Part shown: one piece after another, positions 11,052-21,640 of the stretch
Position numbering within the stretch: position 1 is the stretch's first letter
How the letters are laid out: every line of letters begins with the position of its first letter
Origin: Varroa destructor
Lineage: Eukaryota > Arthropoda > Arachnida > Mesostigmata > Varroidae
NCBI RefSeq assembly: GCF_002443255.2
Contig: NW_019211460.1
Location: forward strand, 36,031,498 to 36,095,497
Reading direction: 5' to 3'
Length of the DNA stretch: 64,000 nt
Made by a program: the position numbers and the translations under genes
Notes under the pieces: model-generated
The model's database searches: none
Seen by the model: only the letters and a program-made list of their open reading frames with translations
What the model was told of the DNA's origin: nothing

Positions 11052-13962
11052 ATGTGCATCTACTTATTCTTTGAGTGAAGAACACGGTTCGTGGTAGAAA
11101 GTACAATATCACTTCCTTAATACAGCTGAAGCAGCGTCATCTCATCGTGGCAATTGCTCACGCTCTCTTTTCAGCTGCAGTTCTTGCCGCGTGCGGGTCT
11201 GATGCTGAAGATTCAGATTGTACAACGGTTATCACGAAGTGTATTGTATTTGCTTTTTTCACTCGCTCGGTTTTTCTTTGAACGTACCTTATGTATTATA
11301 GCACAGACTCTGTTTGTTCTGTTGTTTTTGAGGAGGCGCTTTCCATTAAGAATCAATTTTGTACCACATTTCGGTTCTTCAATTTTTCAATGCTATAGAA
11401 TCTGCAGCTTTAACGCAATGTTATTGACATTGTAATGCGGGGTTTTAGATCTAATTAGCGAAGTATATATATATACACAGTGAGTTTTAGTCTGGGTCTA
11501 AAGCTTGTGGGGAATACGTTCTTTCTCTTTTTATGCTGTTTATCGTAACGGTAGGCACACATCATTCTTCCCAGATATCAAATGGACACAGACCCAGTAT
11601 TGATGCCAAATTTTCGATTAAAAAAAACCTCGAATAATTTATCAAGTAGCGGTAAAGAAACATTGGCGCTTCGGCAGTTAGAAATATTCAATATACATCC
11701 AAATTCAGCTTTTCCCTAGGCAGGATATTAAAGTCTCATCAGCCCTGAAGATTACCCTCGTCCTCGTTCTTGTTAAAACTTTTCAGCGCATCGACCGCTC
11801 GTCATCCCTTGCATTCCCTCCCGCCCACCTGTGGCCACAGATGGGCAACTCGATGCTGCTGTTGACTCAATTTTTCGATAAACCCCATAAATTTTGAATC
11901 CAATTAGGCGCGTACCCATGTACGAAAATAAGAGTTACTAACTACAAATTACTCATATTAAATAGTACAGCGTCAACGAGCATGCCGAGGGGGTCAAAAA
12001 GCATAACTTGGTAGAAGGCTTCGCCGTCATACAAATGTCACCTCAGGATTATCGGAGATGACTCGTTCGAACGTTGCCACGATCTGTACTTCACAGTAGA
12101 AGTAAGTACCTTCAACTATATTTTTTTTCATCAGGTGATCTACTTCTTTGCCAATTGCATGACTTCAAAATAGCATGATTGTATTTATGAACAAATTCTA
12201 AAAGTTTCTACAGAATGCCGATTACGTTTTAAGACGATAGAAATGACTCTATCGTTATATCTATATTTGTTTGATTGCTTACTCTGTCTGCTAATTAGAG
12301 CCTTACTTTTCACGCTAGTAGATATTCATACGTCACTTCTCAAAGATATTGACTACATGTAGAAATAAATATATGATTCGACCAGCGAAGTGGTTTTCGC
12401 AAGAGATCAATATCGATTCTAAAGTGAGTGCGCTTGTTCTTCGTACAGAAAATACGTAAATCCATATATACTATATGTACATCTACATCAGTATGTTGGC
12501 AACTTATCAACTGTCAAATGTTTGTCATTGACAGATTTCGTGCTGTGGTGCAAGAGAGCTGCTGGTCTTCTATTGTAAATTTAGAATCGTTCAAACTTTC
12601 AGAGACGAGACGGGTACTCGCGTTTGTTTTTACTGGAATTCCCACGCATCGTTCAGAAGGTTACTTGCGGAAGCTGTTAAGAGCTAACGACCACATGCCT
12701 TATTAATACGTAGCATTAATCCTTTTGCCTCGCAGGCCAAGACATTCTGCCCGTCCAGTCCAACTCAAAGGGACCTAAACAAATATATGGATGCAGGAAC
12801 GGGGAACCGATAAGCAAGAAAAAAGAATTTTCTCGAGGGAAACGACTAGACCGCTTGGGCTTTTTGATATTCGATTAGAGTGTTAGTGATACGATTTCAG
12901 GTGCATCGTGCGGTGCACTACATAGCCTTTAAAAGGAGCTTGCAAAAGCTAAAAGCCCCCGCCCAGCCTAACGTTTCGTTAAGCTCTCGAACTAGTTCTA
13001 GAGAGGCAACTGCTTCTAATCAGCTTCTGCTGTTCTCAATCTGCTGTCCGTGTATAAAGTAACGCGGTGCTAATGCATATCGACGTATTTGTGTTAAGAA
13101 AAACTCTGTAGGATTTATCCGTCAAAATAATTTACGATTTCTACTCTACAATGCGTCTAACATCAATTTTCTACGATCTATAGTTTTACCCTTTGGAGAT
13201 AGGTGGACTACAAAAAATAGACAGCTTCTCCTCTAGCTAATTTGCTGGCGTTCGCTTATAGTTTTTAGTTTCTTCTAAAAGTGGAGATCATTAGCCTAAG
13301 GCGCGCCCATTGTATCCGCTAAGTGAAAGAGGTTAGAGTTTAGTAGATTAGCGACACAAAGATACAAATATATATATCAGCTAACGTTCTGCTACAATTC
13401 CAACAGTTTCGCGCAGACAACCTTACTACAACTAAAATGTAATCTAGCTAATTCTACCACAGGCTATAACTGTGATCGTCTCACCTGCGGTTTTCCTACG
13501 AGCCTTACGGGCTCGGTCTCCTGAGGAGATCTCTGTCTACTTAGTGGAGATTCTCCCGTTATCCAATGGGTGCTTATGTGTCGCGAGGCGTTTGTGCGGG
13601 CGGGCTGCGGTAAAGCGACCGAGTCTTTTTAACAGTGTTTATAGCCGTACGTACGTTGTCTTCCGGCAAAAAAGGCAACGGTGCCATGCTAGAACTCTAG
13701 TCCCCGTCGGTTCCGAAAGCCACGTCAGACTGTTGCTGCTTTGGGCTGGTGAGTTATCTAGAACTGGAGGTCACTCAGACAGTCAGTGTGCGATGAACAT
13801 AACAACGAACAGTACCACAAGCGATCGTATGATGTGTTTCGTTCAGTGAACTGGGAAACTCACCAACGTCTACCCAAGCCAGGACCAAAGCTGCCTCATA
13901 TTTTCTCCTTGAACCCATCTGCGTCTAGCTCAGGCGCCTGGGGCGATAGGAAAAAAACCTGA
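8499..13962 (+). CDS. Four-exon gene model, unknown 193-residue protein
   Basis: Exons 8499..8591, 12015..12101, 13463..13748 and 13847..13962 keep frame across all three junctions (phases 0, 0 and 1). Exon 1 starts MLVHVETSSDGVSHFGWLD and ends at AAG followed by GTAACA. Exon 2 (acceptor cataacttggtag, donor GAA followed by GTAAGT) encodes KCHLRIIGDDSFERCHDLY. Exon 3 (acceptor attctaccacag, donor GCTG followed by GTGAGT) is a 286 bp GC-rich block without stops. A 98 bp intron (acceptor tgtgtttcgttcag) leads to exon 4 with RLPKPGPKLPHIFSLN, then TGA. Exons 3-4 are the best-supported pair; linkage to exon 1 over 3.4 kb is weak. The protein is basic, with no recognised domain. Confidence 0.4.
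8592..9273. other. No feature recognised (possible intron)
   Basis: Intron 1 of the plus-strand model if that model holds. AT-rich, with no repeat beyond short AT/AAT runs. Confidence 0.35.
9274..9552 (+). CDS. 92-codon open frame, unknown
   Basis: Open frame with a hydrophilic, Asn/Tyr/Lys-rich sequence (RTERGYNNWYLTRNNLKRY). It has no good ATG at its start; the first ATG lies far inside (MDVTLHEAVRPDW). No splice sites of quality were seen. It lies within a putative intron on the same strand, so it is either a separate fragment or chance. Confidence 0.18.
   Translation: MHINGTELLYIVQDRTERGYNNWYLTRNNLKRYFLSTKSKPLYLTYEQHSKNNPSASFLVTMDVTLHEAVRPDWNFCLVLFRCYKIRRSPRV
9553..10739. other. No gene recognised
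   Basis: Contains a 111-codon minus-strand frame (9988-10323) with two hydrophobic stretches but no start context or splice support. A tRNA B-box-like string at 10343 has no cloverleaf. I see no repeat. Confidence 0.3.
10740..11059 (-). CDS. Possible small-intron exon pair next to an AT microsatellite
   Basis: On the minus strand a donor (CAGCTTTAA followed by GTAAGT, near 10955) and a strong acceptor (gcgttttttttcttag, exon from 10872) define an intron of about 82 bp, the size seen in other models here. Downstream all three frames stay open for 22 to 45 codons. The longest runs to TAG at 10740 and ends SHRDYKPFGPY. The upstream frame reads back through the (AT)26 tract as alternating Ile-Tyr to an ATG at 11059. 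The intron looks better supported than any coding frame, so this may be non-coding. Confidence 0.22.
10997..11048. repeat. (AT)26 microsatellite
   Basis: 52 bp of uninterrupted AT, the longest pure dinucleotide tract in the window. Confidence 0.98.
11175..11435 (+). CDS. Possible alternative terminal exon after a strong acceptor
   Basis: A good 3' splice site (gctctcttttcag) opens a phase-0 frame of 86 codons to TAA: LQFLPRAGLMLKIQIVQRL, then strongly hydrophobic (LLFSLARFFF). Phase 0 would fit exon 1 of the model at 8499. The composition from about 11240 on is T-rich and less coding-like. It could also be chance. Confidence 0.18.
   Translation: MQFLPRAGLMLKIQIVQRLSRSVLYLLFSLARFFFERTLCIIAQTLFVLLFLRRRFPLRINFVPHFGSSIFQCYRICSFNAMLLTL
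11436..12014. other. No feature recognised
   Basis: AT-rich with a short (AT)n at about 11465-11475 and no coding-like frame. Confidence 0.4.
12901..13062 (+). CDS. Possible alternative terminal exon
   Basis: After an acceptor-like tgatacgatttcag, a phase-0 frame of 53 codons begins VHRAVHYIAFKRSLQKLK and contains LSSRTSSREATASNQ, a basic then Ser-rich sequence. It ends SICCPCIK and TAA. It would splice in frame from the exon ending at 12101, giving an alternative C-terminus to the 13463 exon. The polypyrimidine tract is poor. Confidence 0.22.
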   Translation: MHRAVHYIAFKRSLQKLKAPAQPNVSLSSRTSSREATASNQLLLFSICCPCIK

Positions 13963-14464
13963 CTGGACGATGTGACAGCAAGACCATCAGGCGAAACGAC
14001 CTCTCGCTCTCGCCATCAGCCGGGCTCTGAACCTTGAGATAGAGAAATTGCAGGTTTACACCGGCGCAATAATATATGCGATACGTTACGCCATACGGTG
14101 CTTTACTGCAACTACTGTTTTACCACCAGTAGCCGCTACGGGACTTTATTAGAAATAGCTTCGCTGTCCAGTTAGGTCGACGGTCAATATACATCTACAT
14201 AGTAATTACTAAATTTCAAGACGATACAACAGCTGACATGAACAATAGAATCGAGGGAAATCAGATCAGCTATTCTTTGTGCCCTTTTTGTTGTCAACAG
14301 TTCTGTAACCTAACAAAAGGAGCTCTTCCACCTATCGCTGTAGGACAATTCATTTATGTAATGTATAATGTTACCCAATGGTGTTTCGAATCATGTTCTT
14401 TATGTGATTAACTGTAAATAACAAAAAACGTACTTGAAAATGCTGTTCCAATTATATATATTAG
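13963..14464. other. No feature recognised
   Basis: Downstream of the plus-strand model. No AATAAA close to the TGA was noted. Confidence 0.35.
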
Positions 14465-14485
14465 ATATATATATATATATATATA
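14465..14485. repeat. (AT)10 microsatellite
   Basis: An uninterrupted AT tract, 55 bp upstream of the mariner relic. Confidence 0.97.
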
Positions 14486-14539
14486 AGACCGTATTGAGTT
14501 TCCGGTAGATCTATTTATGTGCTTCAATCACGGACTTCA

Positions 14540-15170
14540 GCTTAAGTTCACAGCAAGGAAAGATGACAAGCCTGAGCTTGAAATGAGCCAGCAGCGGATC
14601 CTGGAAAGTTCTCGCGAAACTTAAACTCGTAGAACAACCAAATCGTGAGTCTGGCATTGACAAATCAAATGCCCATCGCGTTTTGAGACGTTATAAATAG
14701 AAAGGTAATTTCAACACTGATACGTACCGTCAATCAAGCTGATACTGATCGAAGAAAACAGTGTTCTAATTTAATGGTATAATTAATAGACCTGACTGCA
14801 TTTACCGCACAACTGTAAATCACAGTTGGCAGTAAATGGCACATCATGTAAATTTACCAAAGCGGTATTTTAAGCAAGGGATGATTGGGGCTATCTTTTT
14901 AACAGTGCAGTGATTCATGCAACCTATCTAAACTGACTGCAAGATGTCGGCTTTACCGTTCATTCGGAGGACTTCAGCCAAGATGACAGGCTTCAGAGTA
15001 CCTGCGGACGATCATAGTGATGCACGACCATATGTCGATGAGGATCTTCCAAACAGGTGGATTAATCAAGGAAATGTCCTACTGCTTGTTTCCCAAACTT
15101 GATGCCCATGAGCCTTTTTTTTTTCGAAGACACTTTACAGATAGGGTCTACGCGTAATAAAACGACGACA
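14540..15170 (+). mobile_element. Tc1/mariner-superfamily transposon remnant
   Basis: Plus-strand frames give NAHRVLRRY-like text (about 14668-14695, the end of the helix-turn-helix region), then FSQDD at about 14970-14985 (family QQDGA, second catalytic Asp). RPYVDEDLPNRWINQG follows at 15025-15072 (family VREFLDEDLPNRWIGR), then AFFFFEDTLQ at about 15111 (family DFFLWGYLK). Stops and frameshifts separate these blocks, and the region for the first Asp between about 14700 and 14960 is not recognisable. A dead copy of the same lineage as the one at 5.9-6.5 kb, in opposite orientation. Confidence 0.82.
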
Positions 15171-16790
15171 CAGAAGCCGCAATTCGGCAACAATAGGCCA
15201 CAATACCAAGTGAAGTGTTGTACTCGTGGCGATGCGTTCTGTCACAAGCAAGCTTTAAGCACATCTCAGATACTTTTCGAAATTAGTTCAAACCATAAAA
15301 ACAATGCGTCCGCTTATATTACTAGATACGATCATAATATATAAAGTGGATAAATATAGAGCAGTTTGATTTCTCGTACCTACTTGTTCCGTCTAGACAC
15401 AACTTTATTAATTACATTACAAATATATAACTTCAACGTGTGGTTTGATTAGGCGTATGACACAGATTTGCGCAGCGAAATTGATACTACGAAATTAGCA
15501 TGCTTAAAATATAAAAAAAAAAAAAAGGTACATTAATCCTTTATTTACCAGGAACTATCAACCTCAAAGCTTTTATATACATCCGATTTTTCCTATAGGA
15601 TGATATCGCTAAAATTAAGGGAATCACTAAAATTAATAATATAACCACTGGAATTAAAGGGCATTCTTGAAAGAGTTACGCTATCCACATGTTTCCGTTT
15701 CTTATTAGGTTGGGATCATCTTTTTTCTTTTATTAAGGTTACAGCTCTTAATTTATTATCCTATGTTCCATAAGGCGGTTCTCCACTATACATTGCGTAT
15801 AGCTCATCCAATGAGAAATTGCACGTAAAAAACTTTTCCGTCGATCCACTGCACGCGCCACTGTGCAACATTCGGAAGTATAAAAGCACGATTTCATCGA
15901 TAGGGCAAAGGCCTGATCATGTCTAGCATACCATAACGTAATCCGCTGTAACTAGGATTCGTTTCAGTCCTAAGCCCTCAGGTGGAGCTCGGAACCGATG
16001 CAAGCTTGATACAAGTCCAGCTCACTGGTTTCGTCATAGTATGGATAGTAATTCATTTAGTATTCTTTGCCGCTGGTAACTTTAAAAAGGATGTCCTGTT
16101 TGATTTAACAATATATTTTATCTAGAATAACTACAGGGTCGCATAGAGAACATAGCCGTCGGAAGCAATGTTATCCAGATATGACGCATTTCAGAGCAGG
16201 TGTTTTATAGGCCACCCTGCTTTTTTCCAACAAGGGAGCGTTTTGGAATAGACCTTTCGAGATGCACGTGGGTCAGAAATTAACTGGAACTCACGCTGCT
16301 GGACTTTTTTCTTCGATTAAATTTCAAAAGTGGGTGGACTAATGGGACAGCTAAGTACTTTATCGACATTCAGTTGGACGATAAGGAAGTAAAATGATTA
16401 GCTTATTTTTCTATTACAACTTCGTTTATTGTAAAGCTAAATCATTAAAGCCAAGCTAAAATGAAATTACGTTTTATAGGACTCATTGCATGAGCTTTTA
16501 TCAAAACGAGATGTCATCAATGCTAGCCTTGCACAGAAACTTAAATATCTAAGTTGCCTCAGAGAACAACTTAGCCTAAAAGTAATATGCATATGTAATT
16601 ATAGGCCAAGTAAAAAGCGTTGTAGTTTTGCACTCGTTTCAACACATGTCGTTGTCGTAAAGAACGTGTCACACGCGATTGCTATTCAATGAGACTTTAA
16701 TTTCTTTCCGGCGAAATACTGTTGTCTATATAGGCACTATATGACTGGCGGATAGATGATAGATAGTACCGTCATAAATTAGAGTTTACC
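15171..16790. other. No gene recognised
   Basis: AT-rich. Holds a 14-A run at 15513-15526 and short frames such as 16486-16692 without splice or codon support. Confidence 0.35.
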
Positions 16791-17543
16791 ATGGATAATC
16801 ATTTATACTGGAGTTATGTACAACGACGATTGTTGGAGCTTTGGACAACGGTAAGCACATTGTTACTGTTCCTTCACCTTTCTCAAACAAAATGCAATTC
16901 GCTGATCCAGAAGCCGATCTCACACTGAGCAGCAGAACTTCAGATGGACCTATGGTAGACGAATCATAATCTTCGACCTGCCTAACTTCGCAGCGAAATG
17001 ATCGACTTCTCTAGTCATAATCATAACATTTTAGGTACAAAAATATCCTTGCTGTAGTTCTGTTGAATGACTGATTTTTTTGCACGAAATAACAAGCGCC
17101 TTATATAGCTCCACCTTAGATTCACGTAATCCCATCCCGTGGGACTATATGGGCCGGGAACATAAGAGTATTCAACTGATCTTTTCTGAAGACCAAATCA
17201 ATTTTAGTGAGCCCATTTGAGCTATAAAATAGAAGAACCTTCAGCAAATACGGTGGCAGGATCTTTTTCTTTGCCCTGGCACCGGTTGTTTTCTACGATA
17301 GCCTTTAGCAAGGTTTGGCCCTCCTCTACTTCATTTGTCAATTCGGTAAGAACTTATATAATTTGAAGAGCTAACGAGTTATTTTTGACTACAGCTATTG
17401 GGACTTCCGTACATAAACCGTATCTCCGCGATGGATCACAAGGCCTATCTCATATTGTTTTAAAAACATCGAGCGTTTTGGAGCAATGTAAACAATCAAT
17501 TGGTGTCACGCTTTATATGGCAAACGCCATTTGGAAGTACTAA
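16791..17543 (+). CDS. Three-exon gene model with a 49 bp intron, unknown 81-residue protein
   Basis: An ATG in excellent context (ttaccATGG) opens MDNHLYWSYVQRRLLELWTT to a donor (ACG followed by GTAAGC at 16851). Exon 17309..17345 (acceptor gatagcctttag, donor TTCG followed by GTAAGA) encodes QGLALLYFICQF. A 49 bp intron with branch-like gctaac 20 bases before gactacag leads to exon 17395..17543, SVHKPYLRDGSQGLSHI through NAIWKY and TAA. Phases match at both junctions. Alternatives exist: an acceptor at about 16911 gives an early stop, and another at about 17799 stays open for 22 codons. It may belong to the 5' flank of the LINE. No domain recognised. Confidence 0.27.
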
Positions 17544-18100
17544 TTTACTTTATAGTTAATATTCACGGCCTCAACCCTTGAAGCACTACGTGTTGCCCAA
17601 GCATAGTCCTAAAGAGCTCGTTTGCTAACGGATGCTAAGTACCGCTCTTAAAACACCGTTCTGCATAGCGCAAATTCTCCATTTCATAAATTATAAAAGC
17701 ACACGCAGCAGTCTAAGAGAAGGCTTATTAAAACACTATACGAATGTAGTAAAGGACGAGTAGGTAAGTTAGCACATTCTGATCACTCCTTGTCCTTTAG
17801 AAGAACAACTTCTGGGTGGACAGAACTCTAGTGGCAAAAATAAGCAGACACACTCTGCTATCGGCATAAAGGGCAGCTGCCATCCGACTAACCAAAACTA
17901 ACAAAATGACAGACTTTGACGGAAACTATACTGATAATTGCAAGAATGACACTATGAGATTTCCTAGCAGAAAAACGAACAATTAATGGGGCCTTACGTC
18001 GGTAAGAATATCCACTCTAAAAAAATGCAACATGAATGGGGTCAATCGAATTCTCAATCACAGAAAGAACGCACGGGCTGAATGGACTAAAACACTCATC
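17544..18100. other. No gene recognised
   Basis: Contains donor-like sites at 17763 (TAG followed by GTAAGT) and 18001 (GTCG followed by GTAAGA), and a good acceptor (cttgtcctttag, 17799), but no convincing exon chain. It may include the eroded 5' end of the LINE. Confidence 0.3.
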
Positions 18101-21100
18101 TCAGATTTGACAGAGTGATATGAAAATGTTATGATCTTTGTGAATATGCCGTATTACCTCACGCTGATTCTCTCTGGACATAGAGACTTATAAACATATA
18201 TGGCGCAGACGATGAAGAAGTTTGTCGATACCTATCTTCTATGCAGCTCAGAGGATACGGATTATGTAGCGCACGTCATCGAGAAATGCCTAACTTCTGA
18301 CGCCCCACGAAGAAATGCCGCATACGTGAACTTGCGACAACTTGATATCGAAAACGTTCTAAGTAAATGATGAAATTTGAGAAAAAATGGAACAAGGGGC
18401 ATTTTACACATAAGCTATCATGCGTCTGCGGAAAGACCTTGAGAGGCAAAGAAAGAGCAGCCGAATAAACCTGGAGGCCGAACTAGCGGTAGCTATGGGT
18501 GCCTGAGGAAAATCTCAGAGGCTCTATGAGAATATCTGACTAAATGAGATCCTATGAAAGAAGCCGTACATTGAAGTAATAACCAATAGTGGTTTCTGGT
18601 GTATATGTTTTTCTACTTAAACGAATGAATTCCTATAATTTTCTACAATATCAGACAAATCAACAGTATATATAAACCATGCCAACCAAATAGACAAAAT
18701 AAACGGCAATATGCAAACACTGGACAGCGAAAATGTTGGCAGGTCTTGTTCCTGCATTTCGCTAGGCACAAATTAGCAGTACTGGATAATATCGGTTGAC
18801 AGGTGCTAGAAAAAACGGACCGGCAGCCGTTAACGAAATGTGCCGGATAACGTAGACCAAGAATTCGGAAACCGCGACGAAAGGAAAACACAAAAAACTA
18901 CGAAGCTTCGTCGAGAACGACTCTATTTGATCACCTCCCAGCCCCTTTGCAATTAATTCAGTGGTCCAGATTAATGAGTGCCCCAACGAATCCTTGAAAA
19001 CGCTAAATGTCACGCACGCTATCCGCTTCCTGGACTTCCTACAGCCCCTGGTATTCTAAGGCATCGATGTAATGCTCTTATATAAAACCTAGACCAACGC
19101 GCTGCTTGGAGCACGAAGTTTCCATCCAGTATGGTTACCCGCGATTAGACGAGGAAATATAGGGAGAGCTAGCGGTAGCGTTACGGTATGCTATAATCAG
19201 CGCCTATGCGATGTTCGAATAGTTATATTAAGGAGACAACCGCGTTATTGTAAAACGTTAAAGGCTCAACATAATAGCATAATACGTCCAACTAAACTCT
19301 ACTAGACTCTCAATAGTACTGGTAGAAAAGCTGACGCTTTGGTCAACGGATGACCAACAATCGTGCTAGGCCATTTCAATTCAAGATTAGGTAAGCTCTG
19401 CTACAAGCCTATAAGACTCTAACGAGGCTGCTGATTGTCATCCTAGCAGATTTTGAGCGTTGGATCCTAACTGAAAGAGAAGACCCGGCATTCACTGACG
19501 TGATTGGGTTCTTATCTATCGACATGCTTTCGACAAACTTAGCTGTCTTTTGAACCCAAGAACTCCTAACACGTTGAGGCGTCGCTCAGAAGTGATCTAC
19601 CTGTGTCTGTGCGCGTCTCCCTACCAAAATTCAGGACAGAGGCCTGGAAGCAAATAGTTTCAGCAAAGCCGCTGGACACAGAAAGACTTTGGAGGCATCT
19701 CAGTAAATTTCTTCTCATTCCAAACCGATCCCATATCAATGACTACAGCGCCACCCTTCAGAACCCTAAGATATGCAGATGGCGAGGTCAAATATTTTCG
19801 TAAAAATCCATAATTCAAGGGTGTATGCAGAAGTGCTTTTTAGACCCAGTTGGGTATCCTCTAACTGGCCGTAACCTACTCAAAGATGTGTCATCTTTTC
19901 ATCATTGCACGAAGATGATACAAACAGGTTTATCAGATTGAACTAAAGCACATTTTGATATAGAAGCAGCTGCTGCTTTGCTCGAGAAGATTGCTTTCTT
20001 ATAAACGGTTACGGCGACTTGGATCTTGTCTTCGCTCTATAAGATCAGATTATCGTTTATTTCCGGCAGATGTACGCATACAATAGCGCTGTGGTAAGAG
20101 CAGCGCTGTGATATACAGTGGCATGAAATGAACAGACAAACCAGGCGGCGCCTGCGATAGTCGCTGGCGTCGCTATCGATGAGATGTCAGTGGCACCTTA
20201 GCGGCTCAGTTCCAACAAGGCATCTGGCCCAAACCAGATAAGGCCTAAATATCTAGAAAAGGCACTAGTGTTAGTACCATGGACTGTTTTTTACAACGCC
20301 TGTCTACATAACGGAAAAATACCGAACGACTGGTGTAAAGCCCTCCTTACCGTTATCCAGGTAGACCAGAACGTTTTTCGAGAACTGAGCTCATGGAGAG
20401 GAATCGCAAAAAAAATTCTGCTGCCGCAAAGTATACTCGGTGATATCCTTTATGGGTCTCTTCGCTTTTCTAGAAGCTCGAGGCATGAGCCCAGATAAAG
20501 GACACGACCTCTGAAAAAGTCGACAACGACCCTTGGTCAAATCCTCTTTGCCAGGATAAGGTTCATTAGAAACAGAAGAGGCACTAAACAGTTCATCCAT
20601 GCTGTATTCATCGATTTCAAAGCGACATTCAGCAAAGTACTCAGATTTCTAAGTTCGCTGAATCAGAATTTCCGTACGAGCTCACCTTACTAATCATTTT
20701 GATTCTGTAATAGAATCTGATTATGATACAAAATAACGTGGCAGAACTGGACCTTTTCTAACAGGTAAACAGAGTGCTTCAGGGGGCAAGCTTAGCCCCT
20801 CAGTCCCTTAAACCATCCCCCAACCAGCGTAACCAGAAAGCCGGCGATTCCATAAGAACAGATGCTGTGCTATGGGACAATGATCTCGCAGTCTAAGGGG
20901 TAGGTCGTTTCTAGTTTCAGCAGACATTAACTGGCCTTCAACAGAATGTAATGGATACCGGCATAGAAATCCACTTGAAAAAGGCCAAAGCCATGAAGTT
21001 CCGAAAAGCAGAGCCACTAGCAGTAAGTGACACTCCACACCTCTAGAGCTTGCAAAGTATTCTTACTATCTTAAACTTTTACTGGTTCGGAACTGGCTAC

Positions 21101-21640
21101 AATATGCAGGTAACAGAATGCGTCAAAAAAACACTAGTGCCGTCGAAAAGCTATCGCTTCTCTCCCTGAATACGGCAATACGTCTTTTCAACATCGAGCT
21201 TGCACTAATATCCTTCTATGGCATCAAACAAATTCGGGAGAACCTTAGCACGGTCCAGTTATGTAGGCTGAAACCTTCTTTCTTGAGAGAAGATTCAGTC
21301 CACATGCATTGTGTCATAAGTGTTACGTGTATTTGCTCACAGATAGGCCACTTTTTGAGAATCTGCAGCGCTTAGAAAAACAGCCGCTTACCTGGACTTC
21401 ATCCAAGAACGGGAGGAACGGATGGTCAAGGTCGACTTGGAATCATTTGCCGCTGATGCTATCGAACATATGACGTCCACTATGCTGCGTATGCTAATGA
21501 ATCGTACCATGAGCCTAACGAAAATTGCACCTGTGTCCCATGTGTGGGCCCCTATGGGCAATACTACGTAGGCTTATATCGAAGCACGTCATCCTATTTA
21601 ATTCGGAAAGAATCACGCGGTCGTAGCGCTCTGTGCTATG
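18100..21640 (+). mobile_element. Decayed APE-type non-LTR retrotransposon (LINE)
   Basis: Landmarks appear in the right order on the plus strand. The endonuclease piece PTIVLGHFNSRLG (about 19353-19391, family LGDFNAR) comes first. The reverse transcriptase entry ACLHNGKIPNDWCKALL (about 20298-20350) follows, then palm motif A FIDFKATFSKV (about 20608-20640). MKFRKAEPLAVSDTPHL (about 20994-21045) and LLSLNTAIRLFNIELALISF (about 21150-21220) match the thumb-side region of tick and mite elements as I remember them. A terminal cysteine motif NCTCVPCVGPYGQYY lies at about 21523-21567. Stops and frameshifts are frequent, and the FADD-type motif is not recognisable. The 5' boundary is approximate; no target-site duplication or tail was found. 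Confidence 0.83.

Noticed and set aside
16381..16692. 68-codon plus frame as an exon
   Set aside because: AT-rich third positions, no usable splice sites or start context.
18643..19013. Minus-strand frames of 82-83 codons
   Set aside because: Antisense shadows inside the plus-strand LINE.
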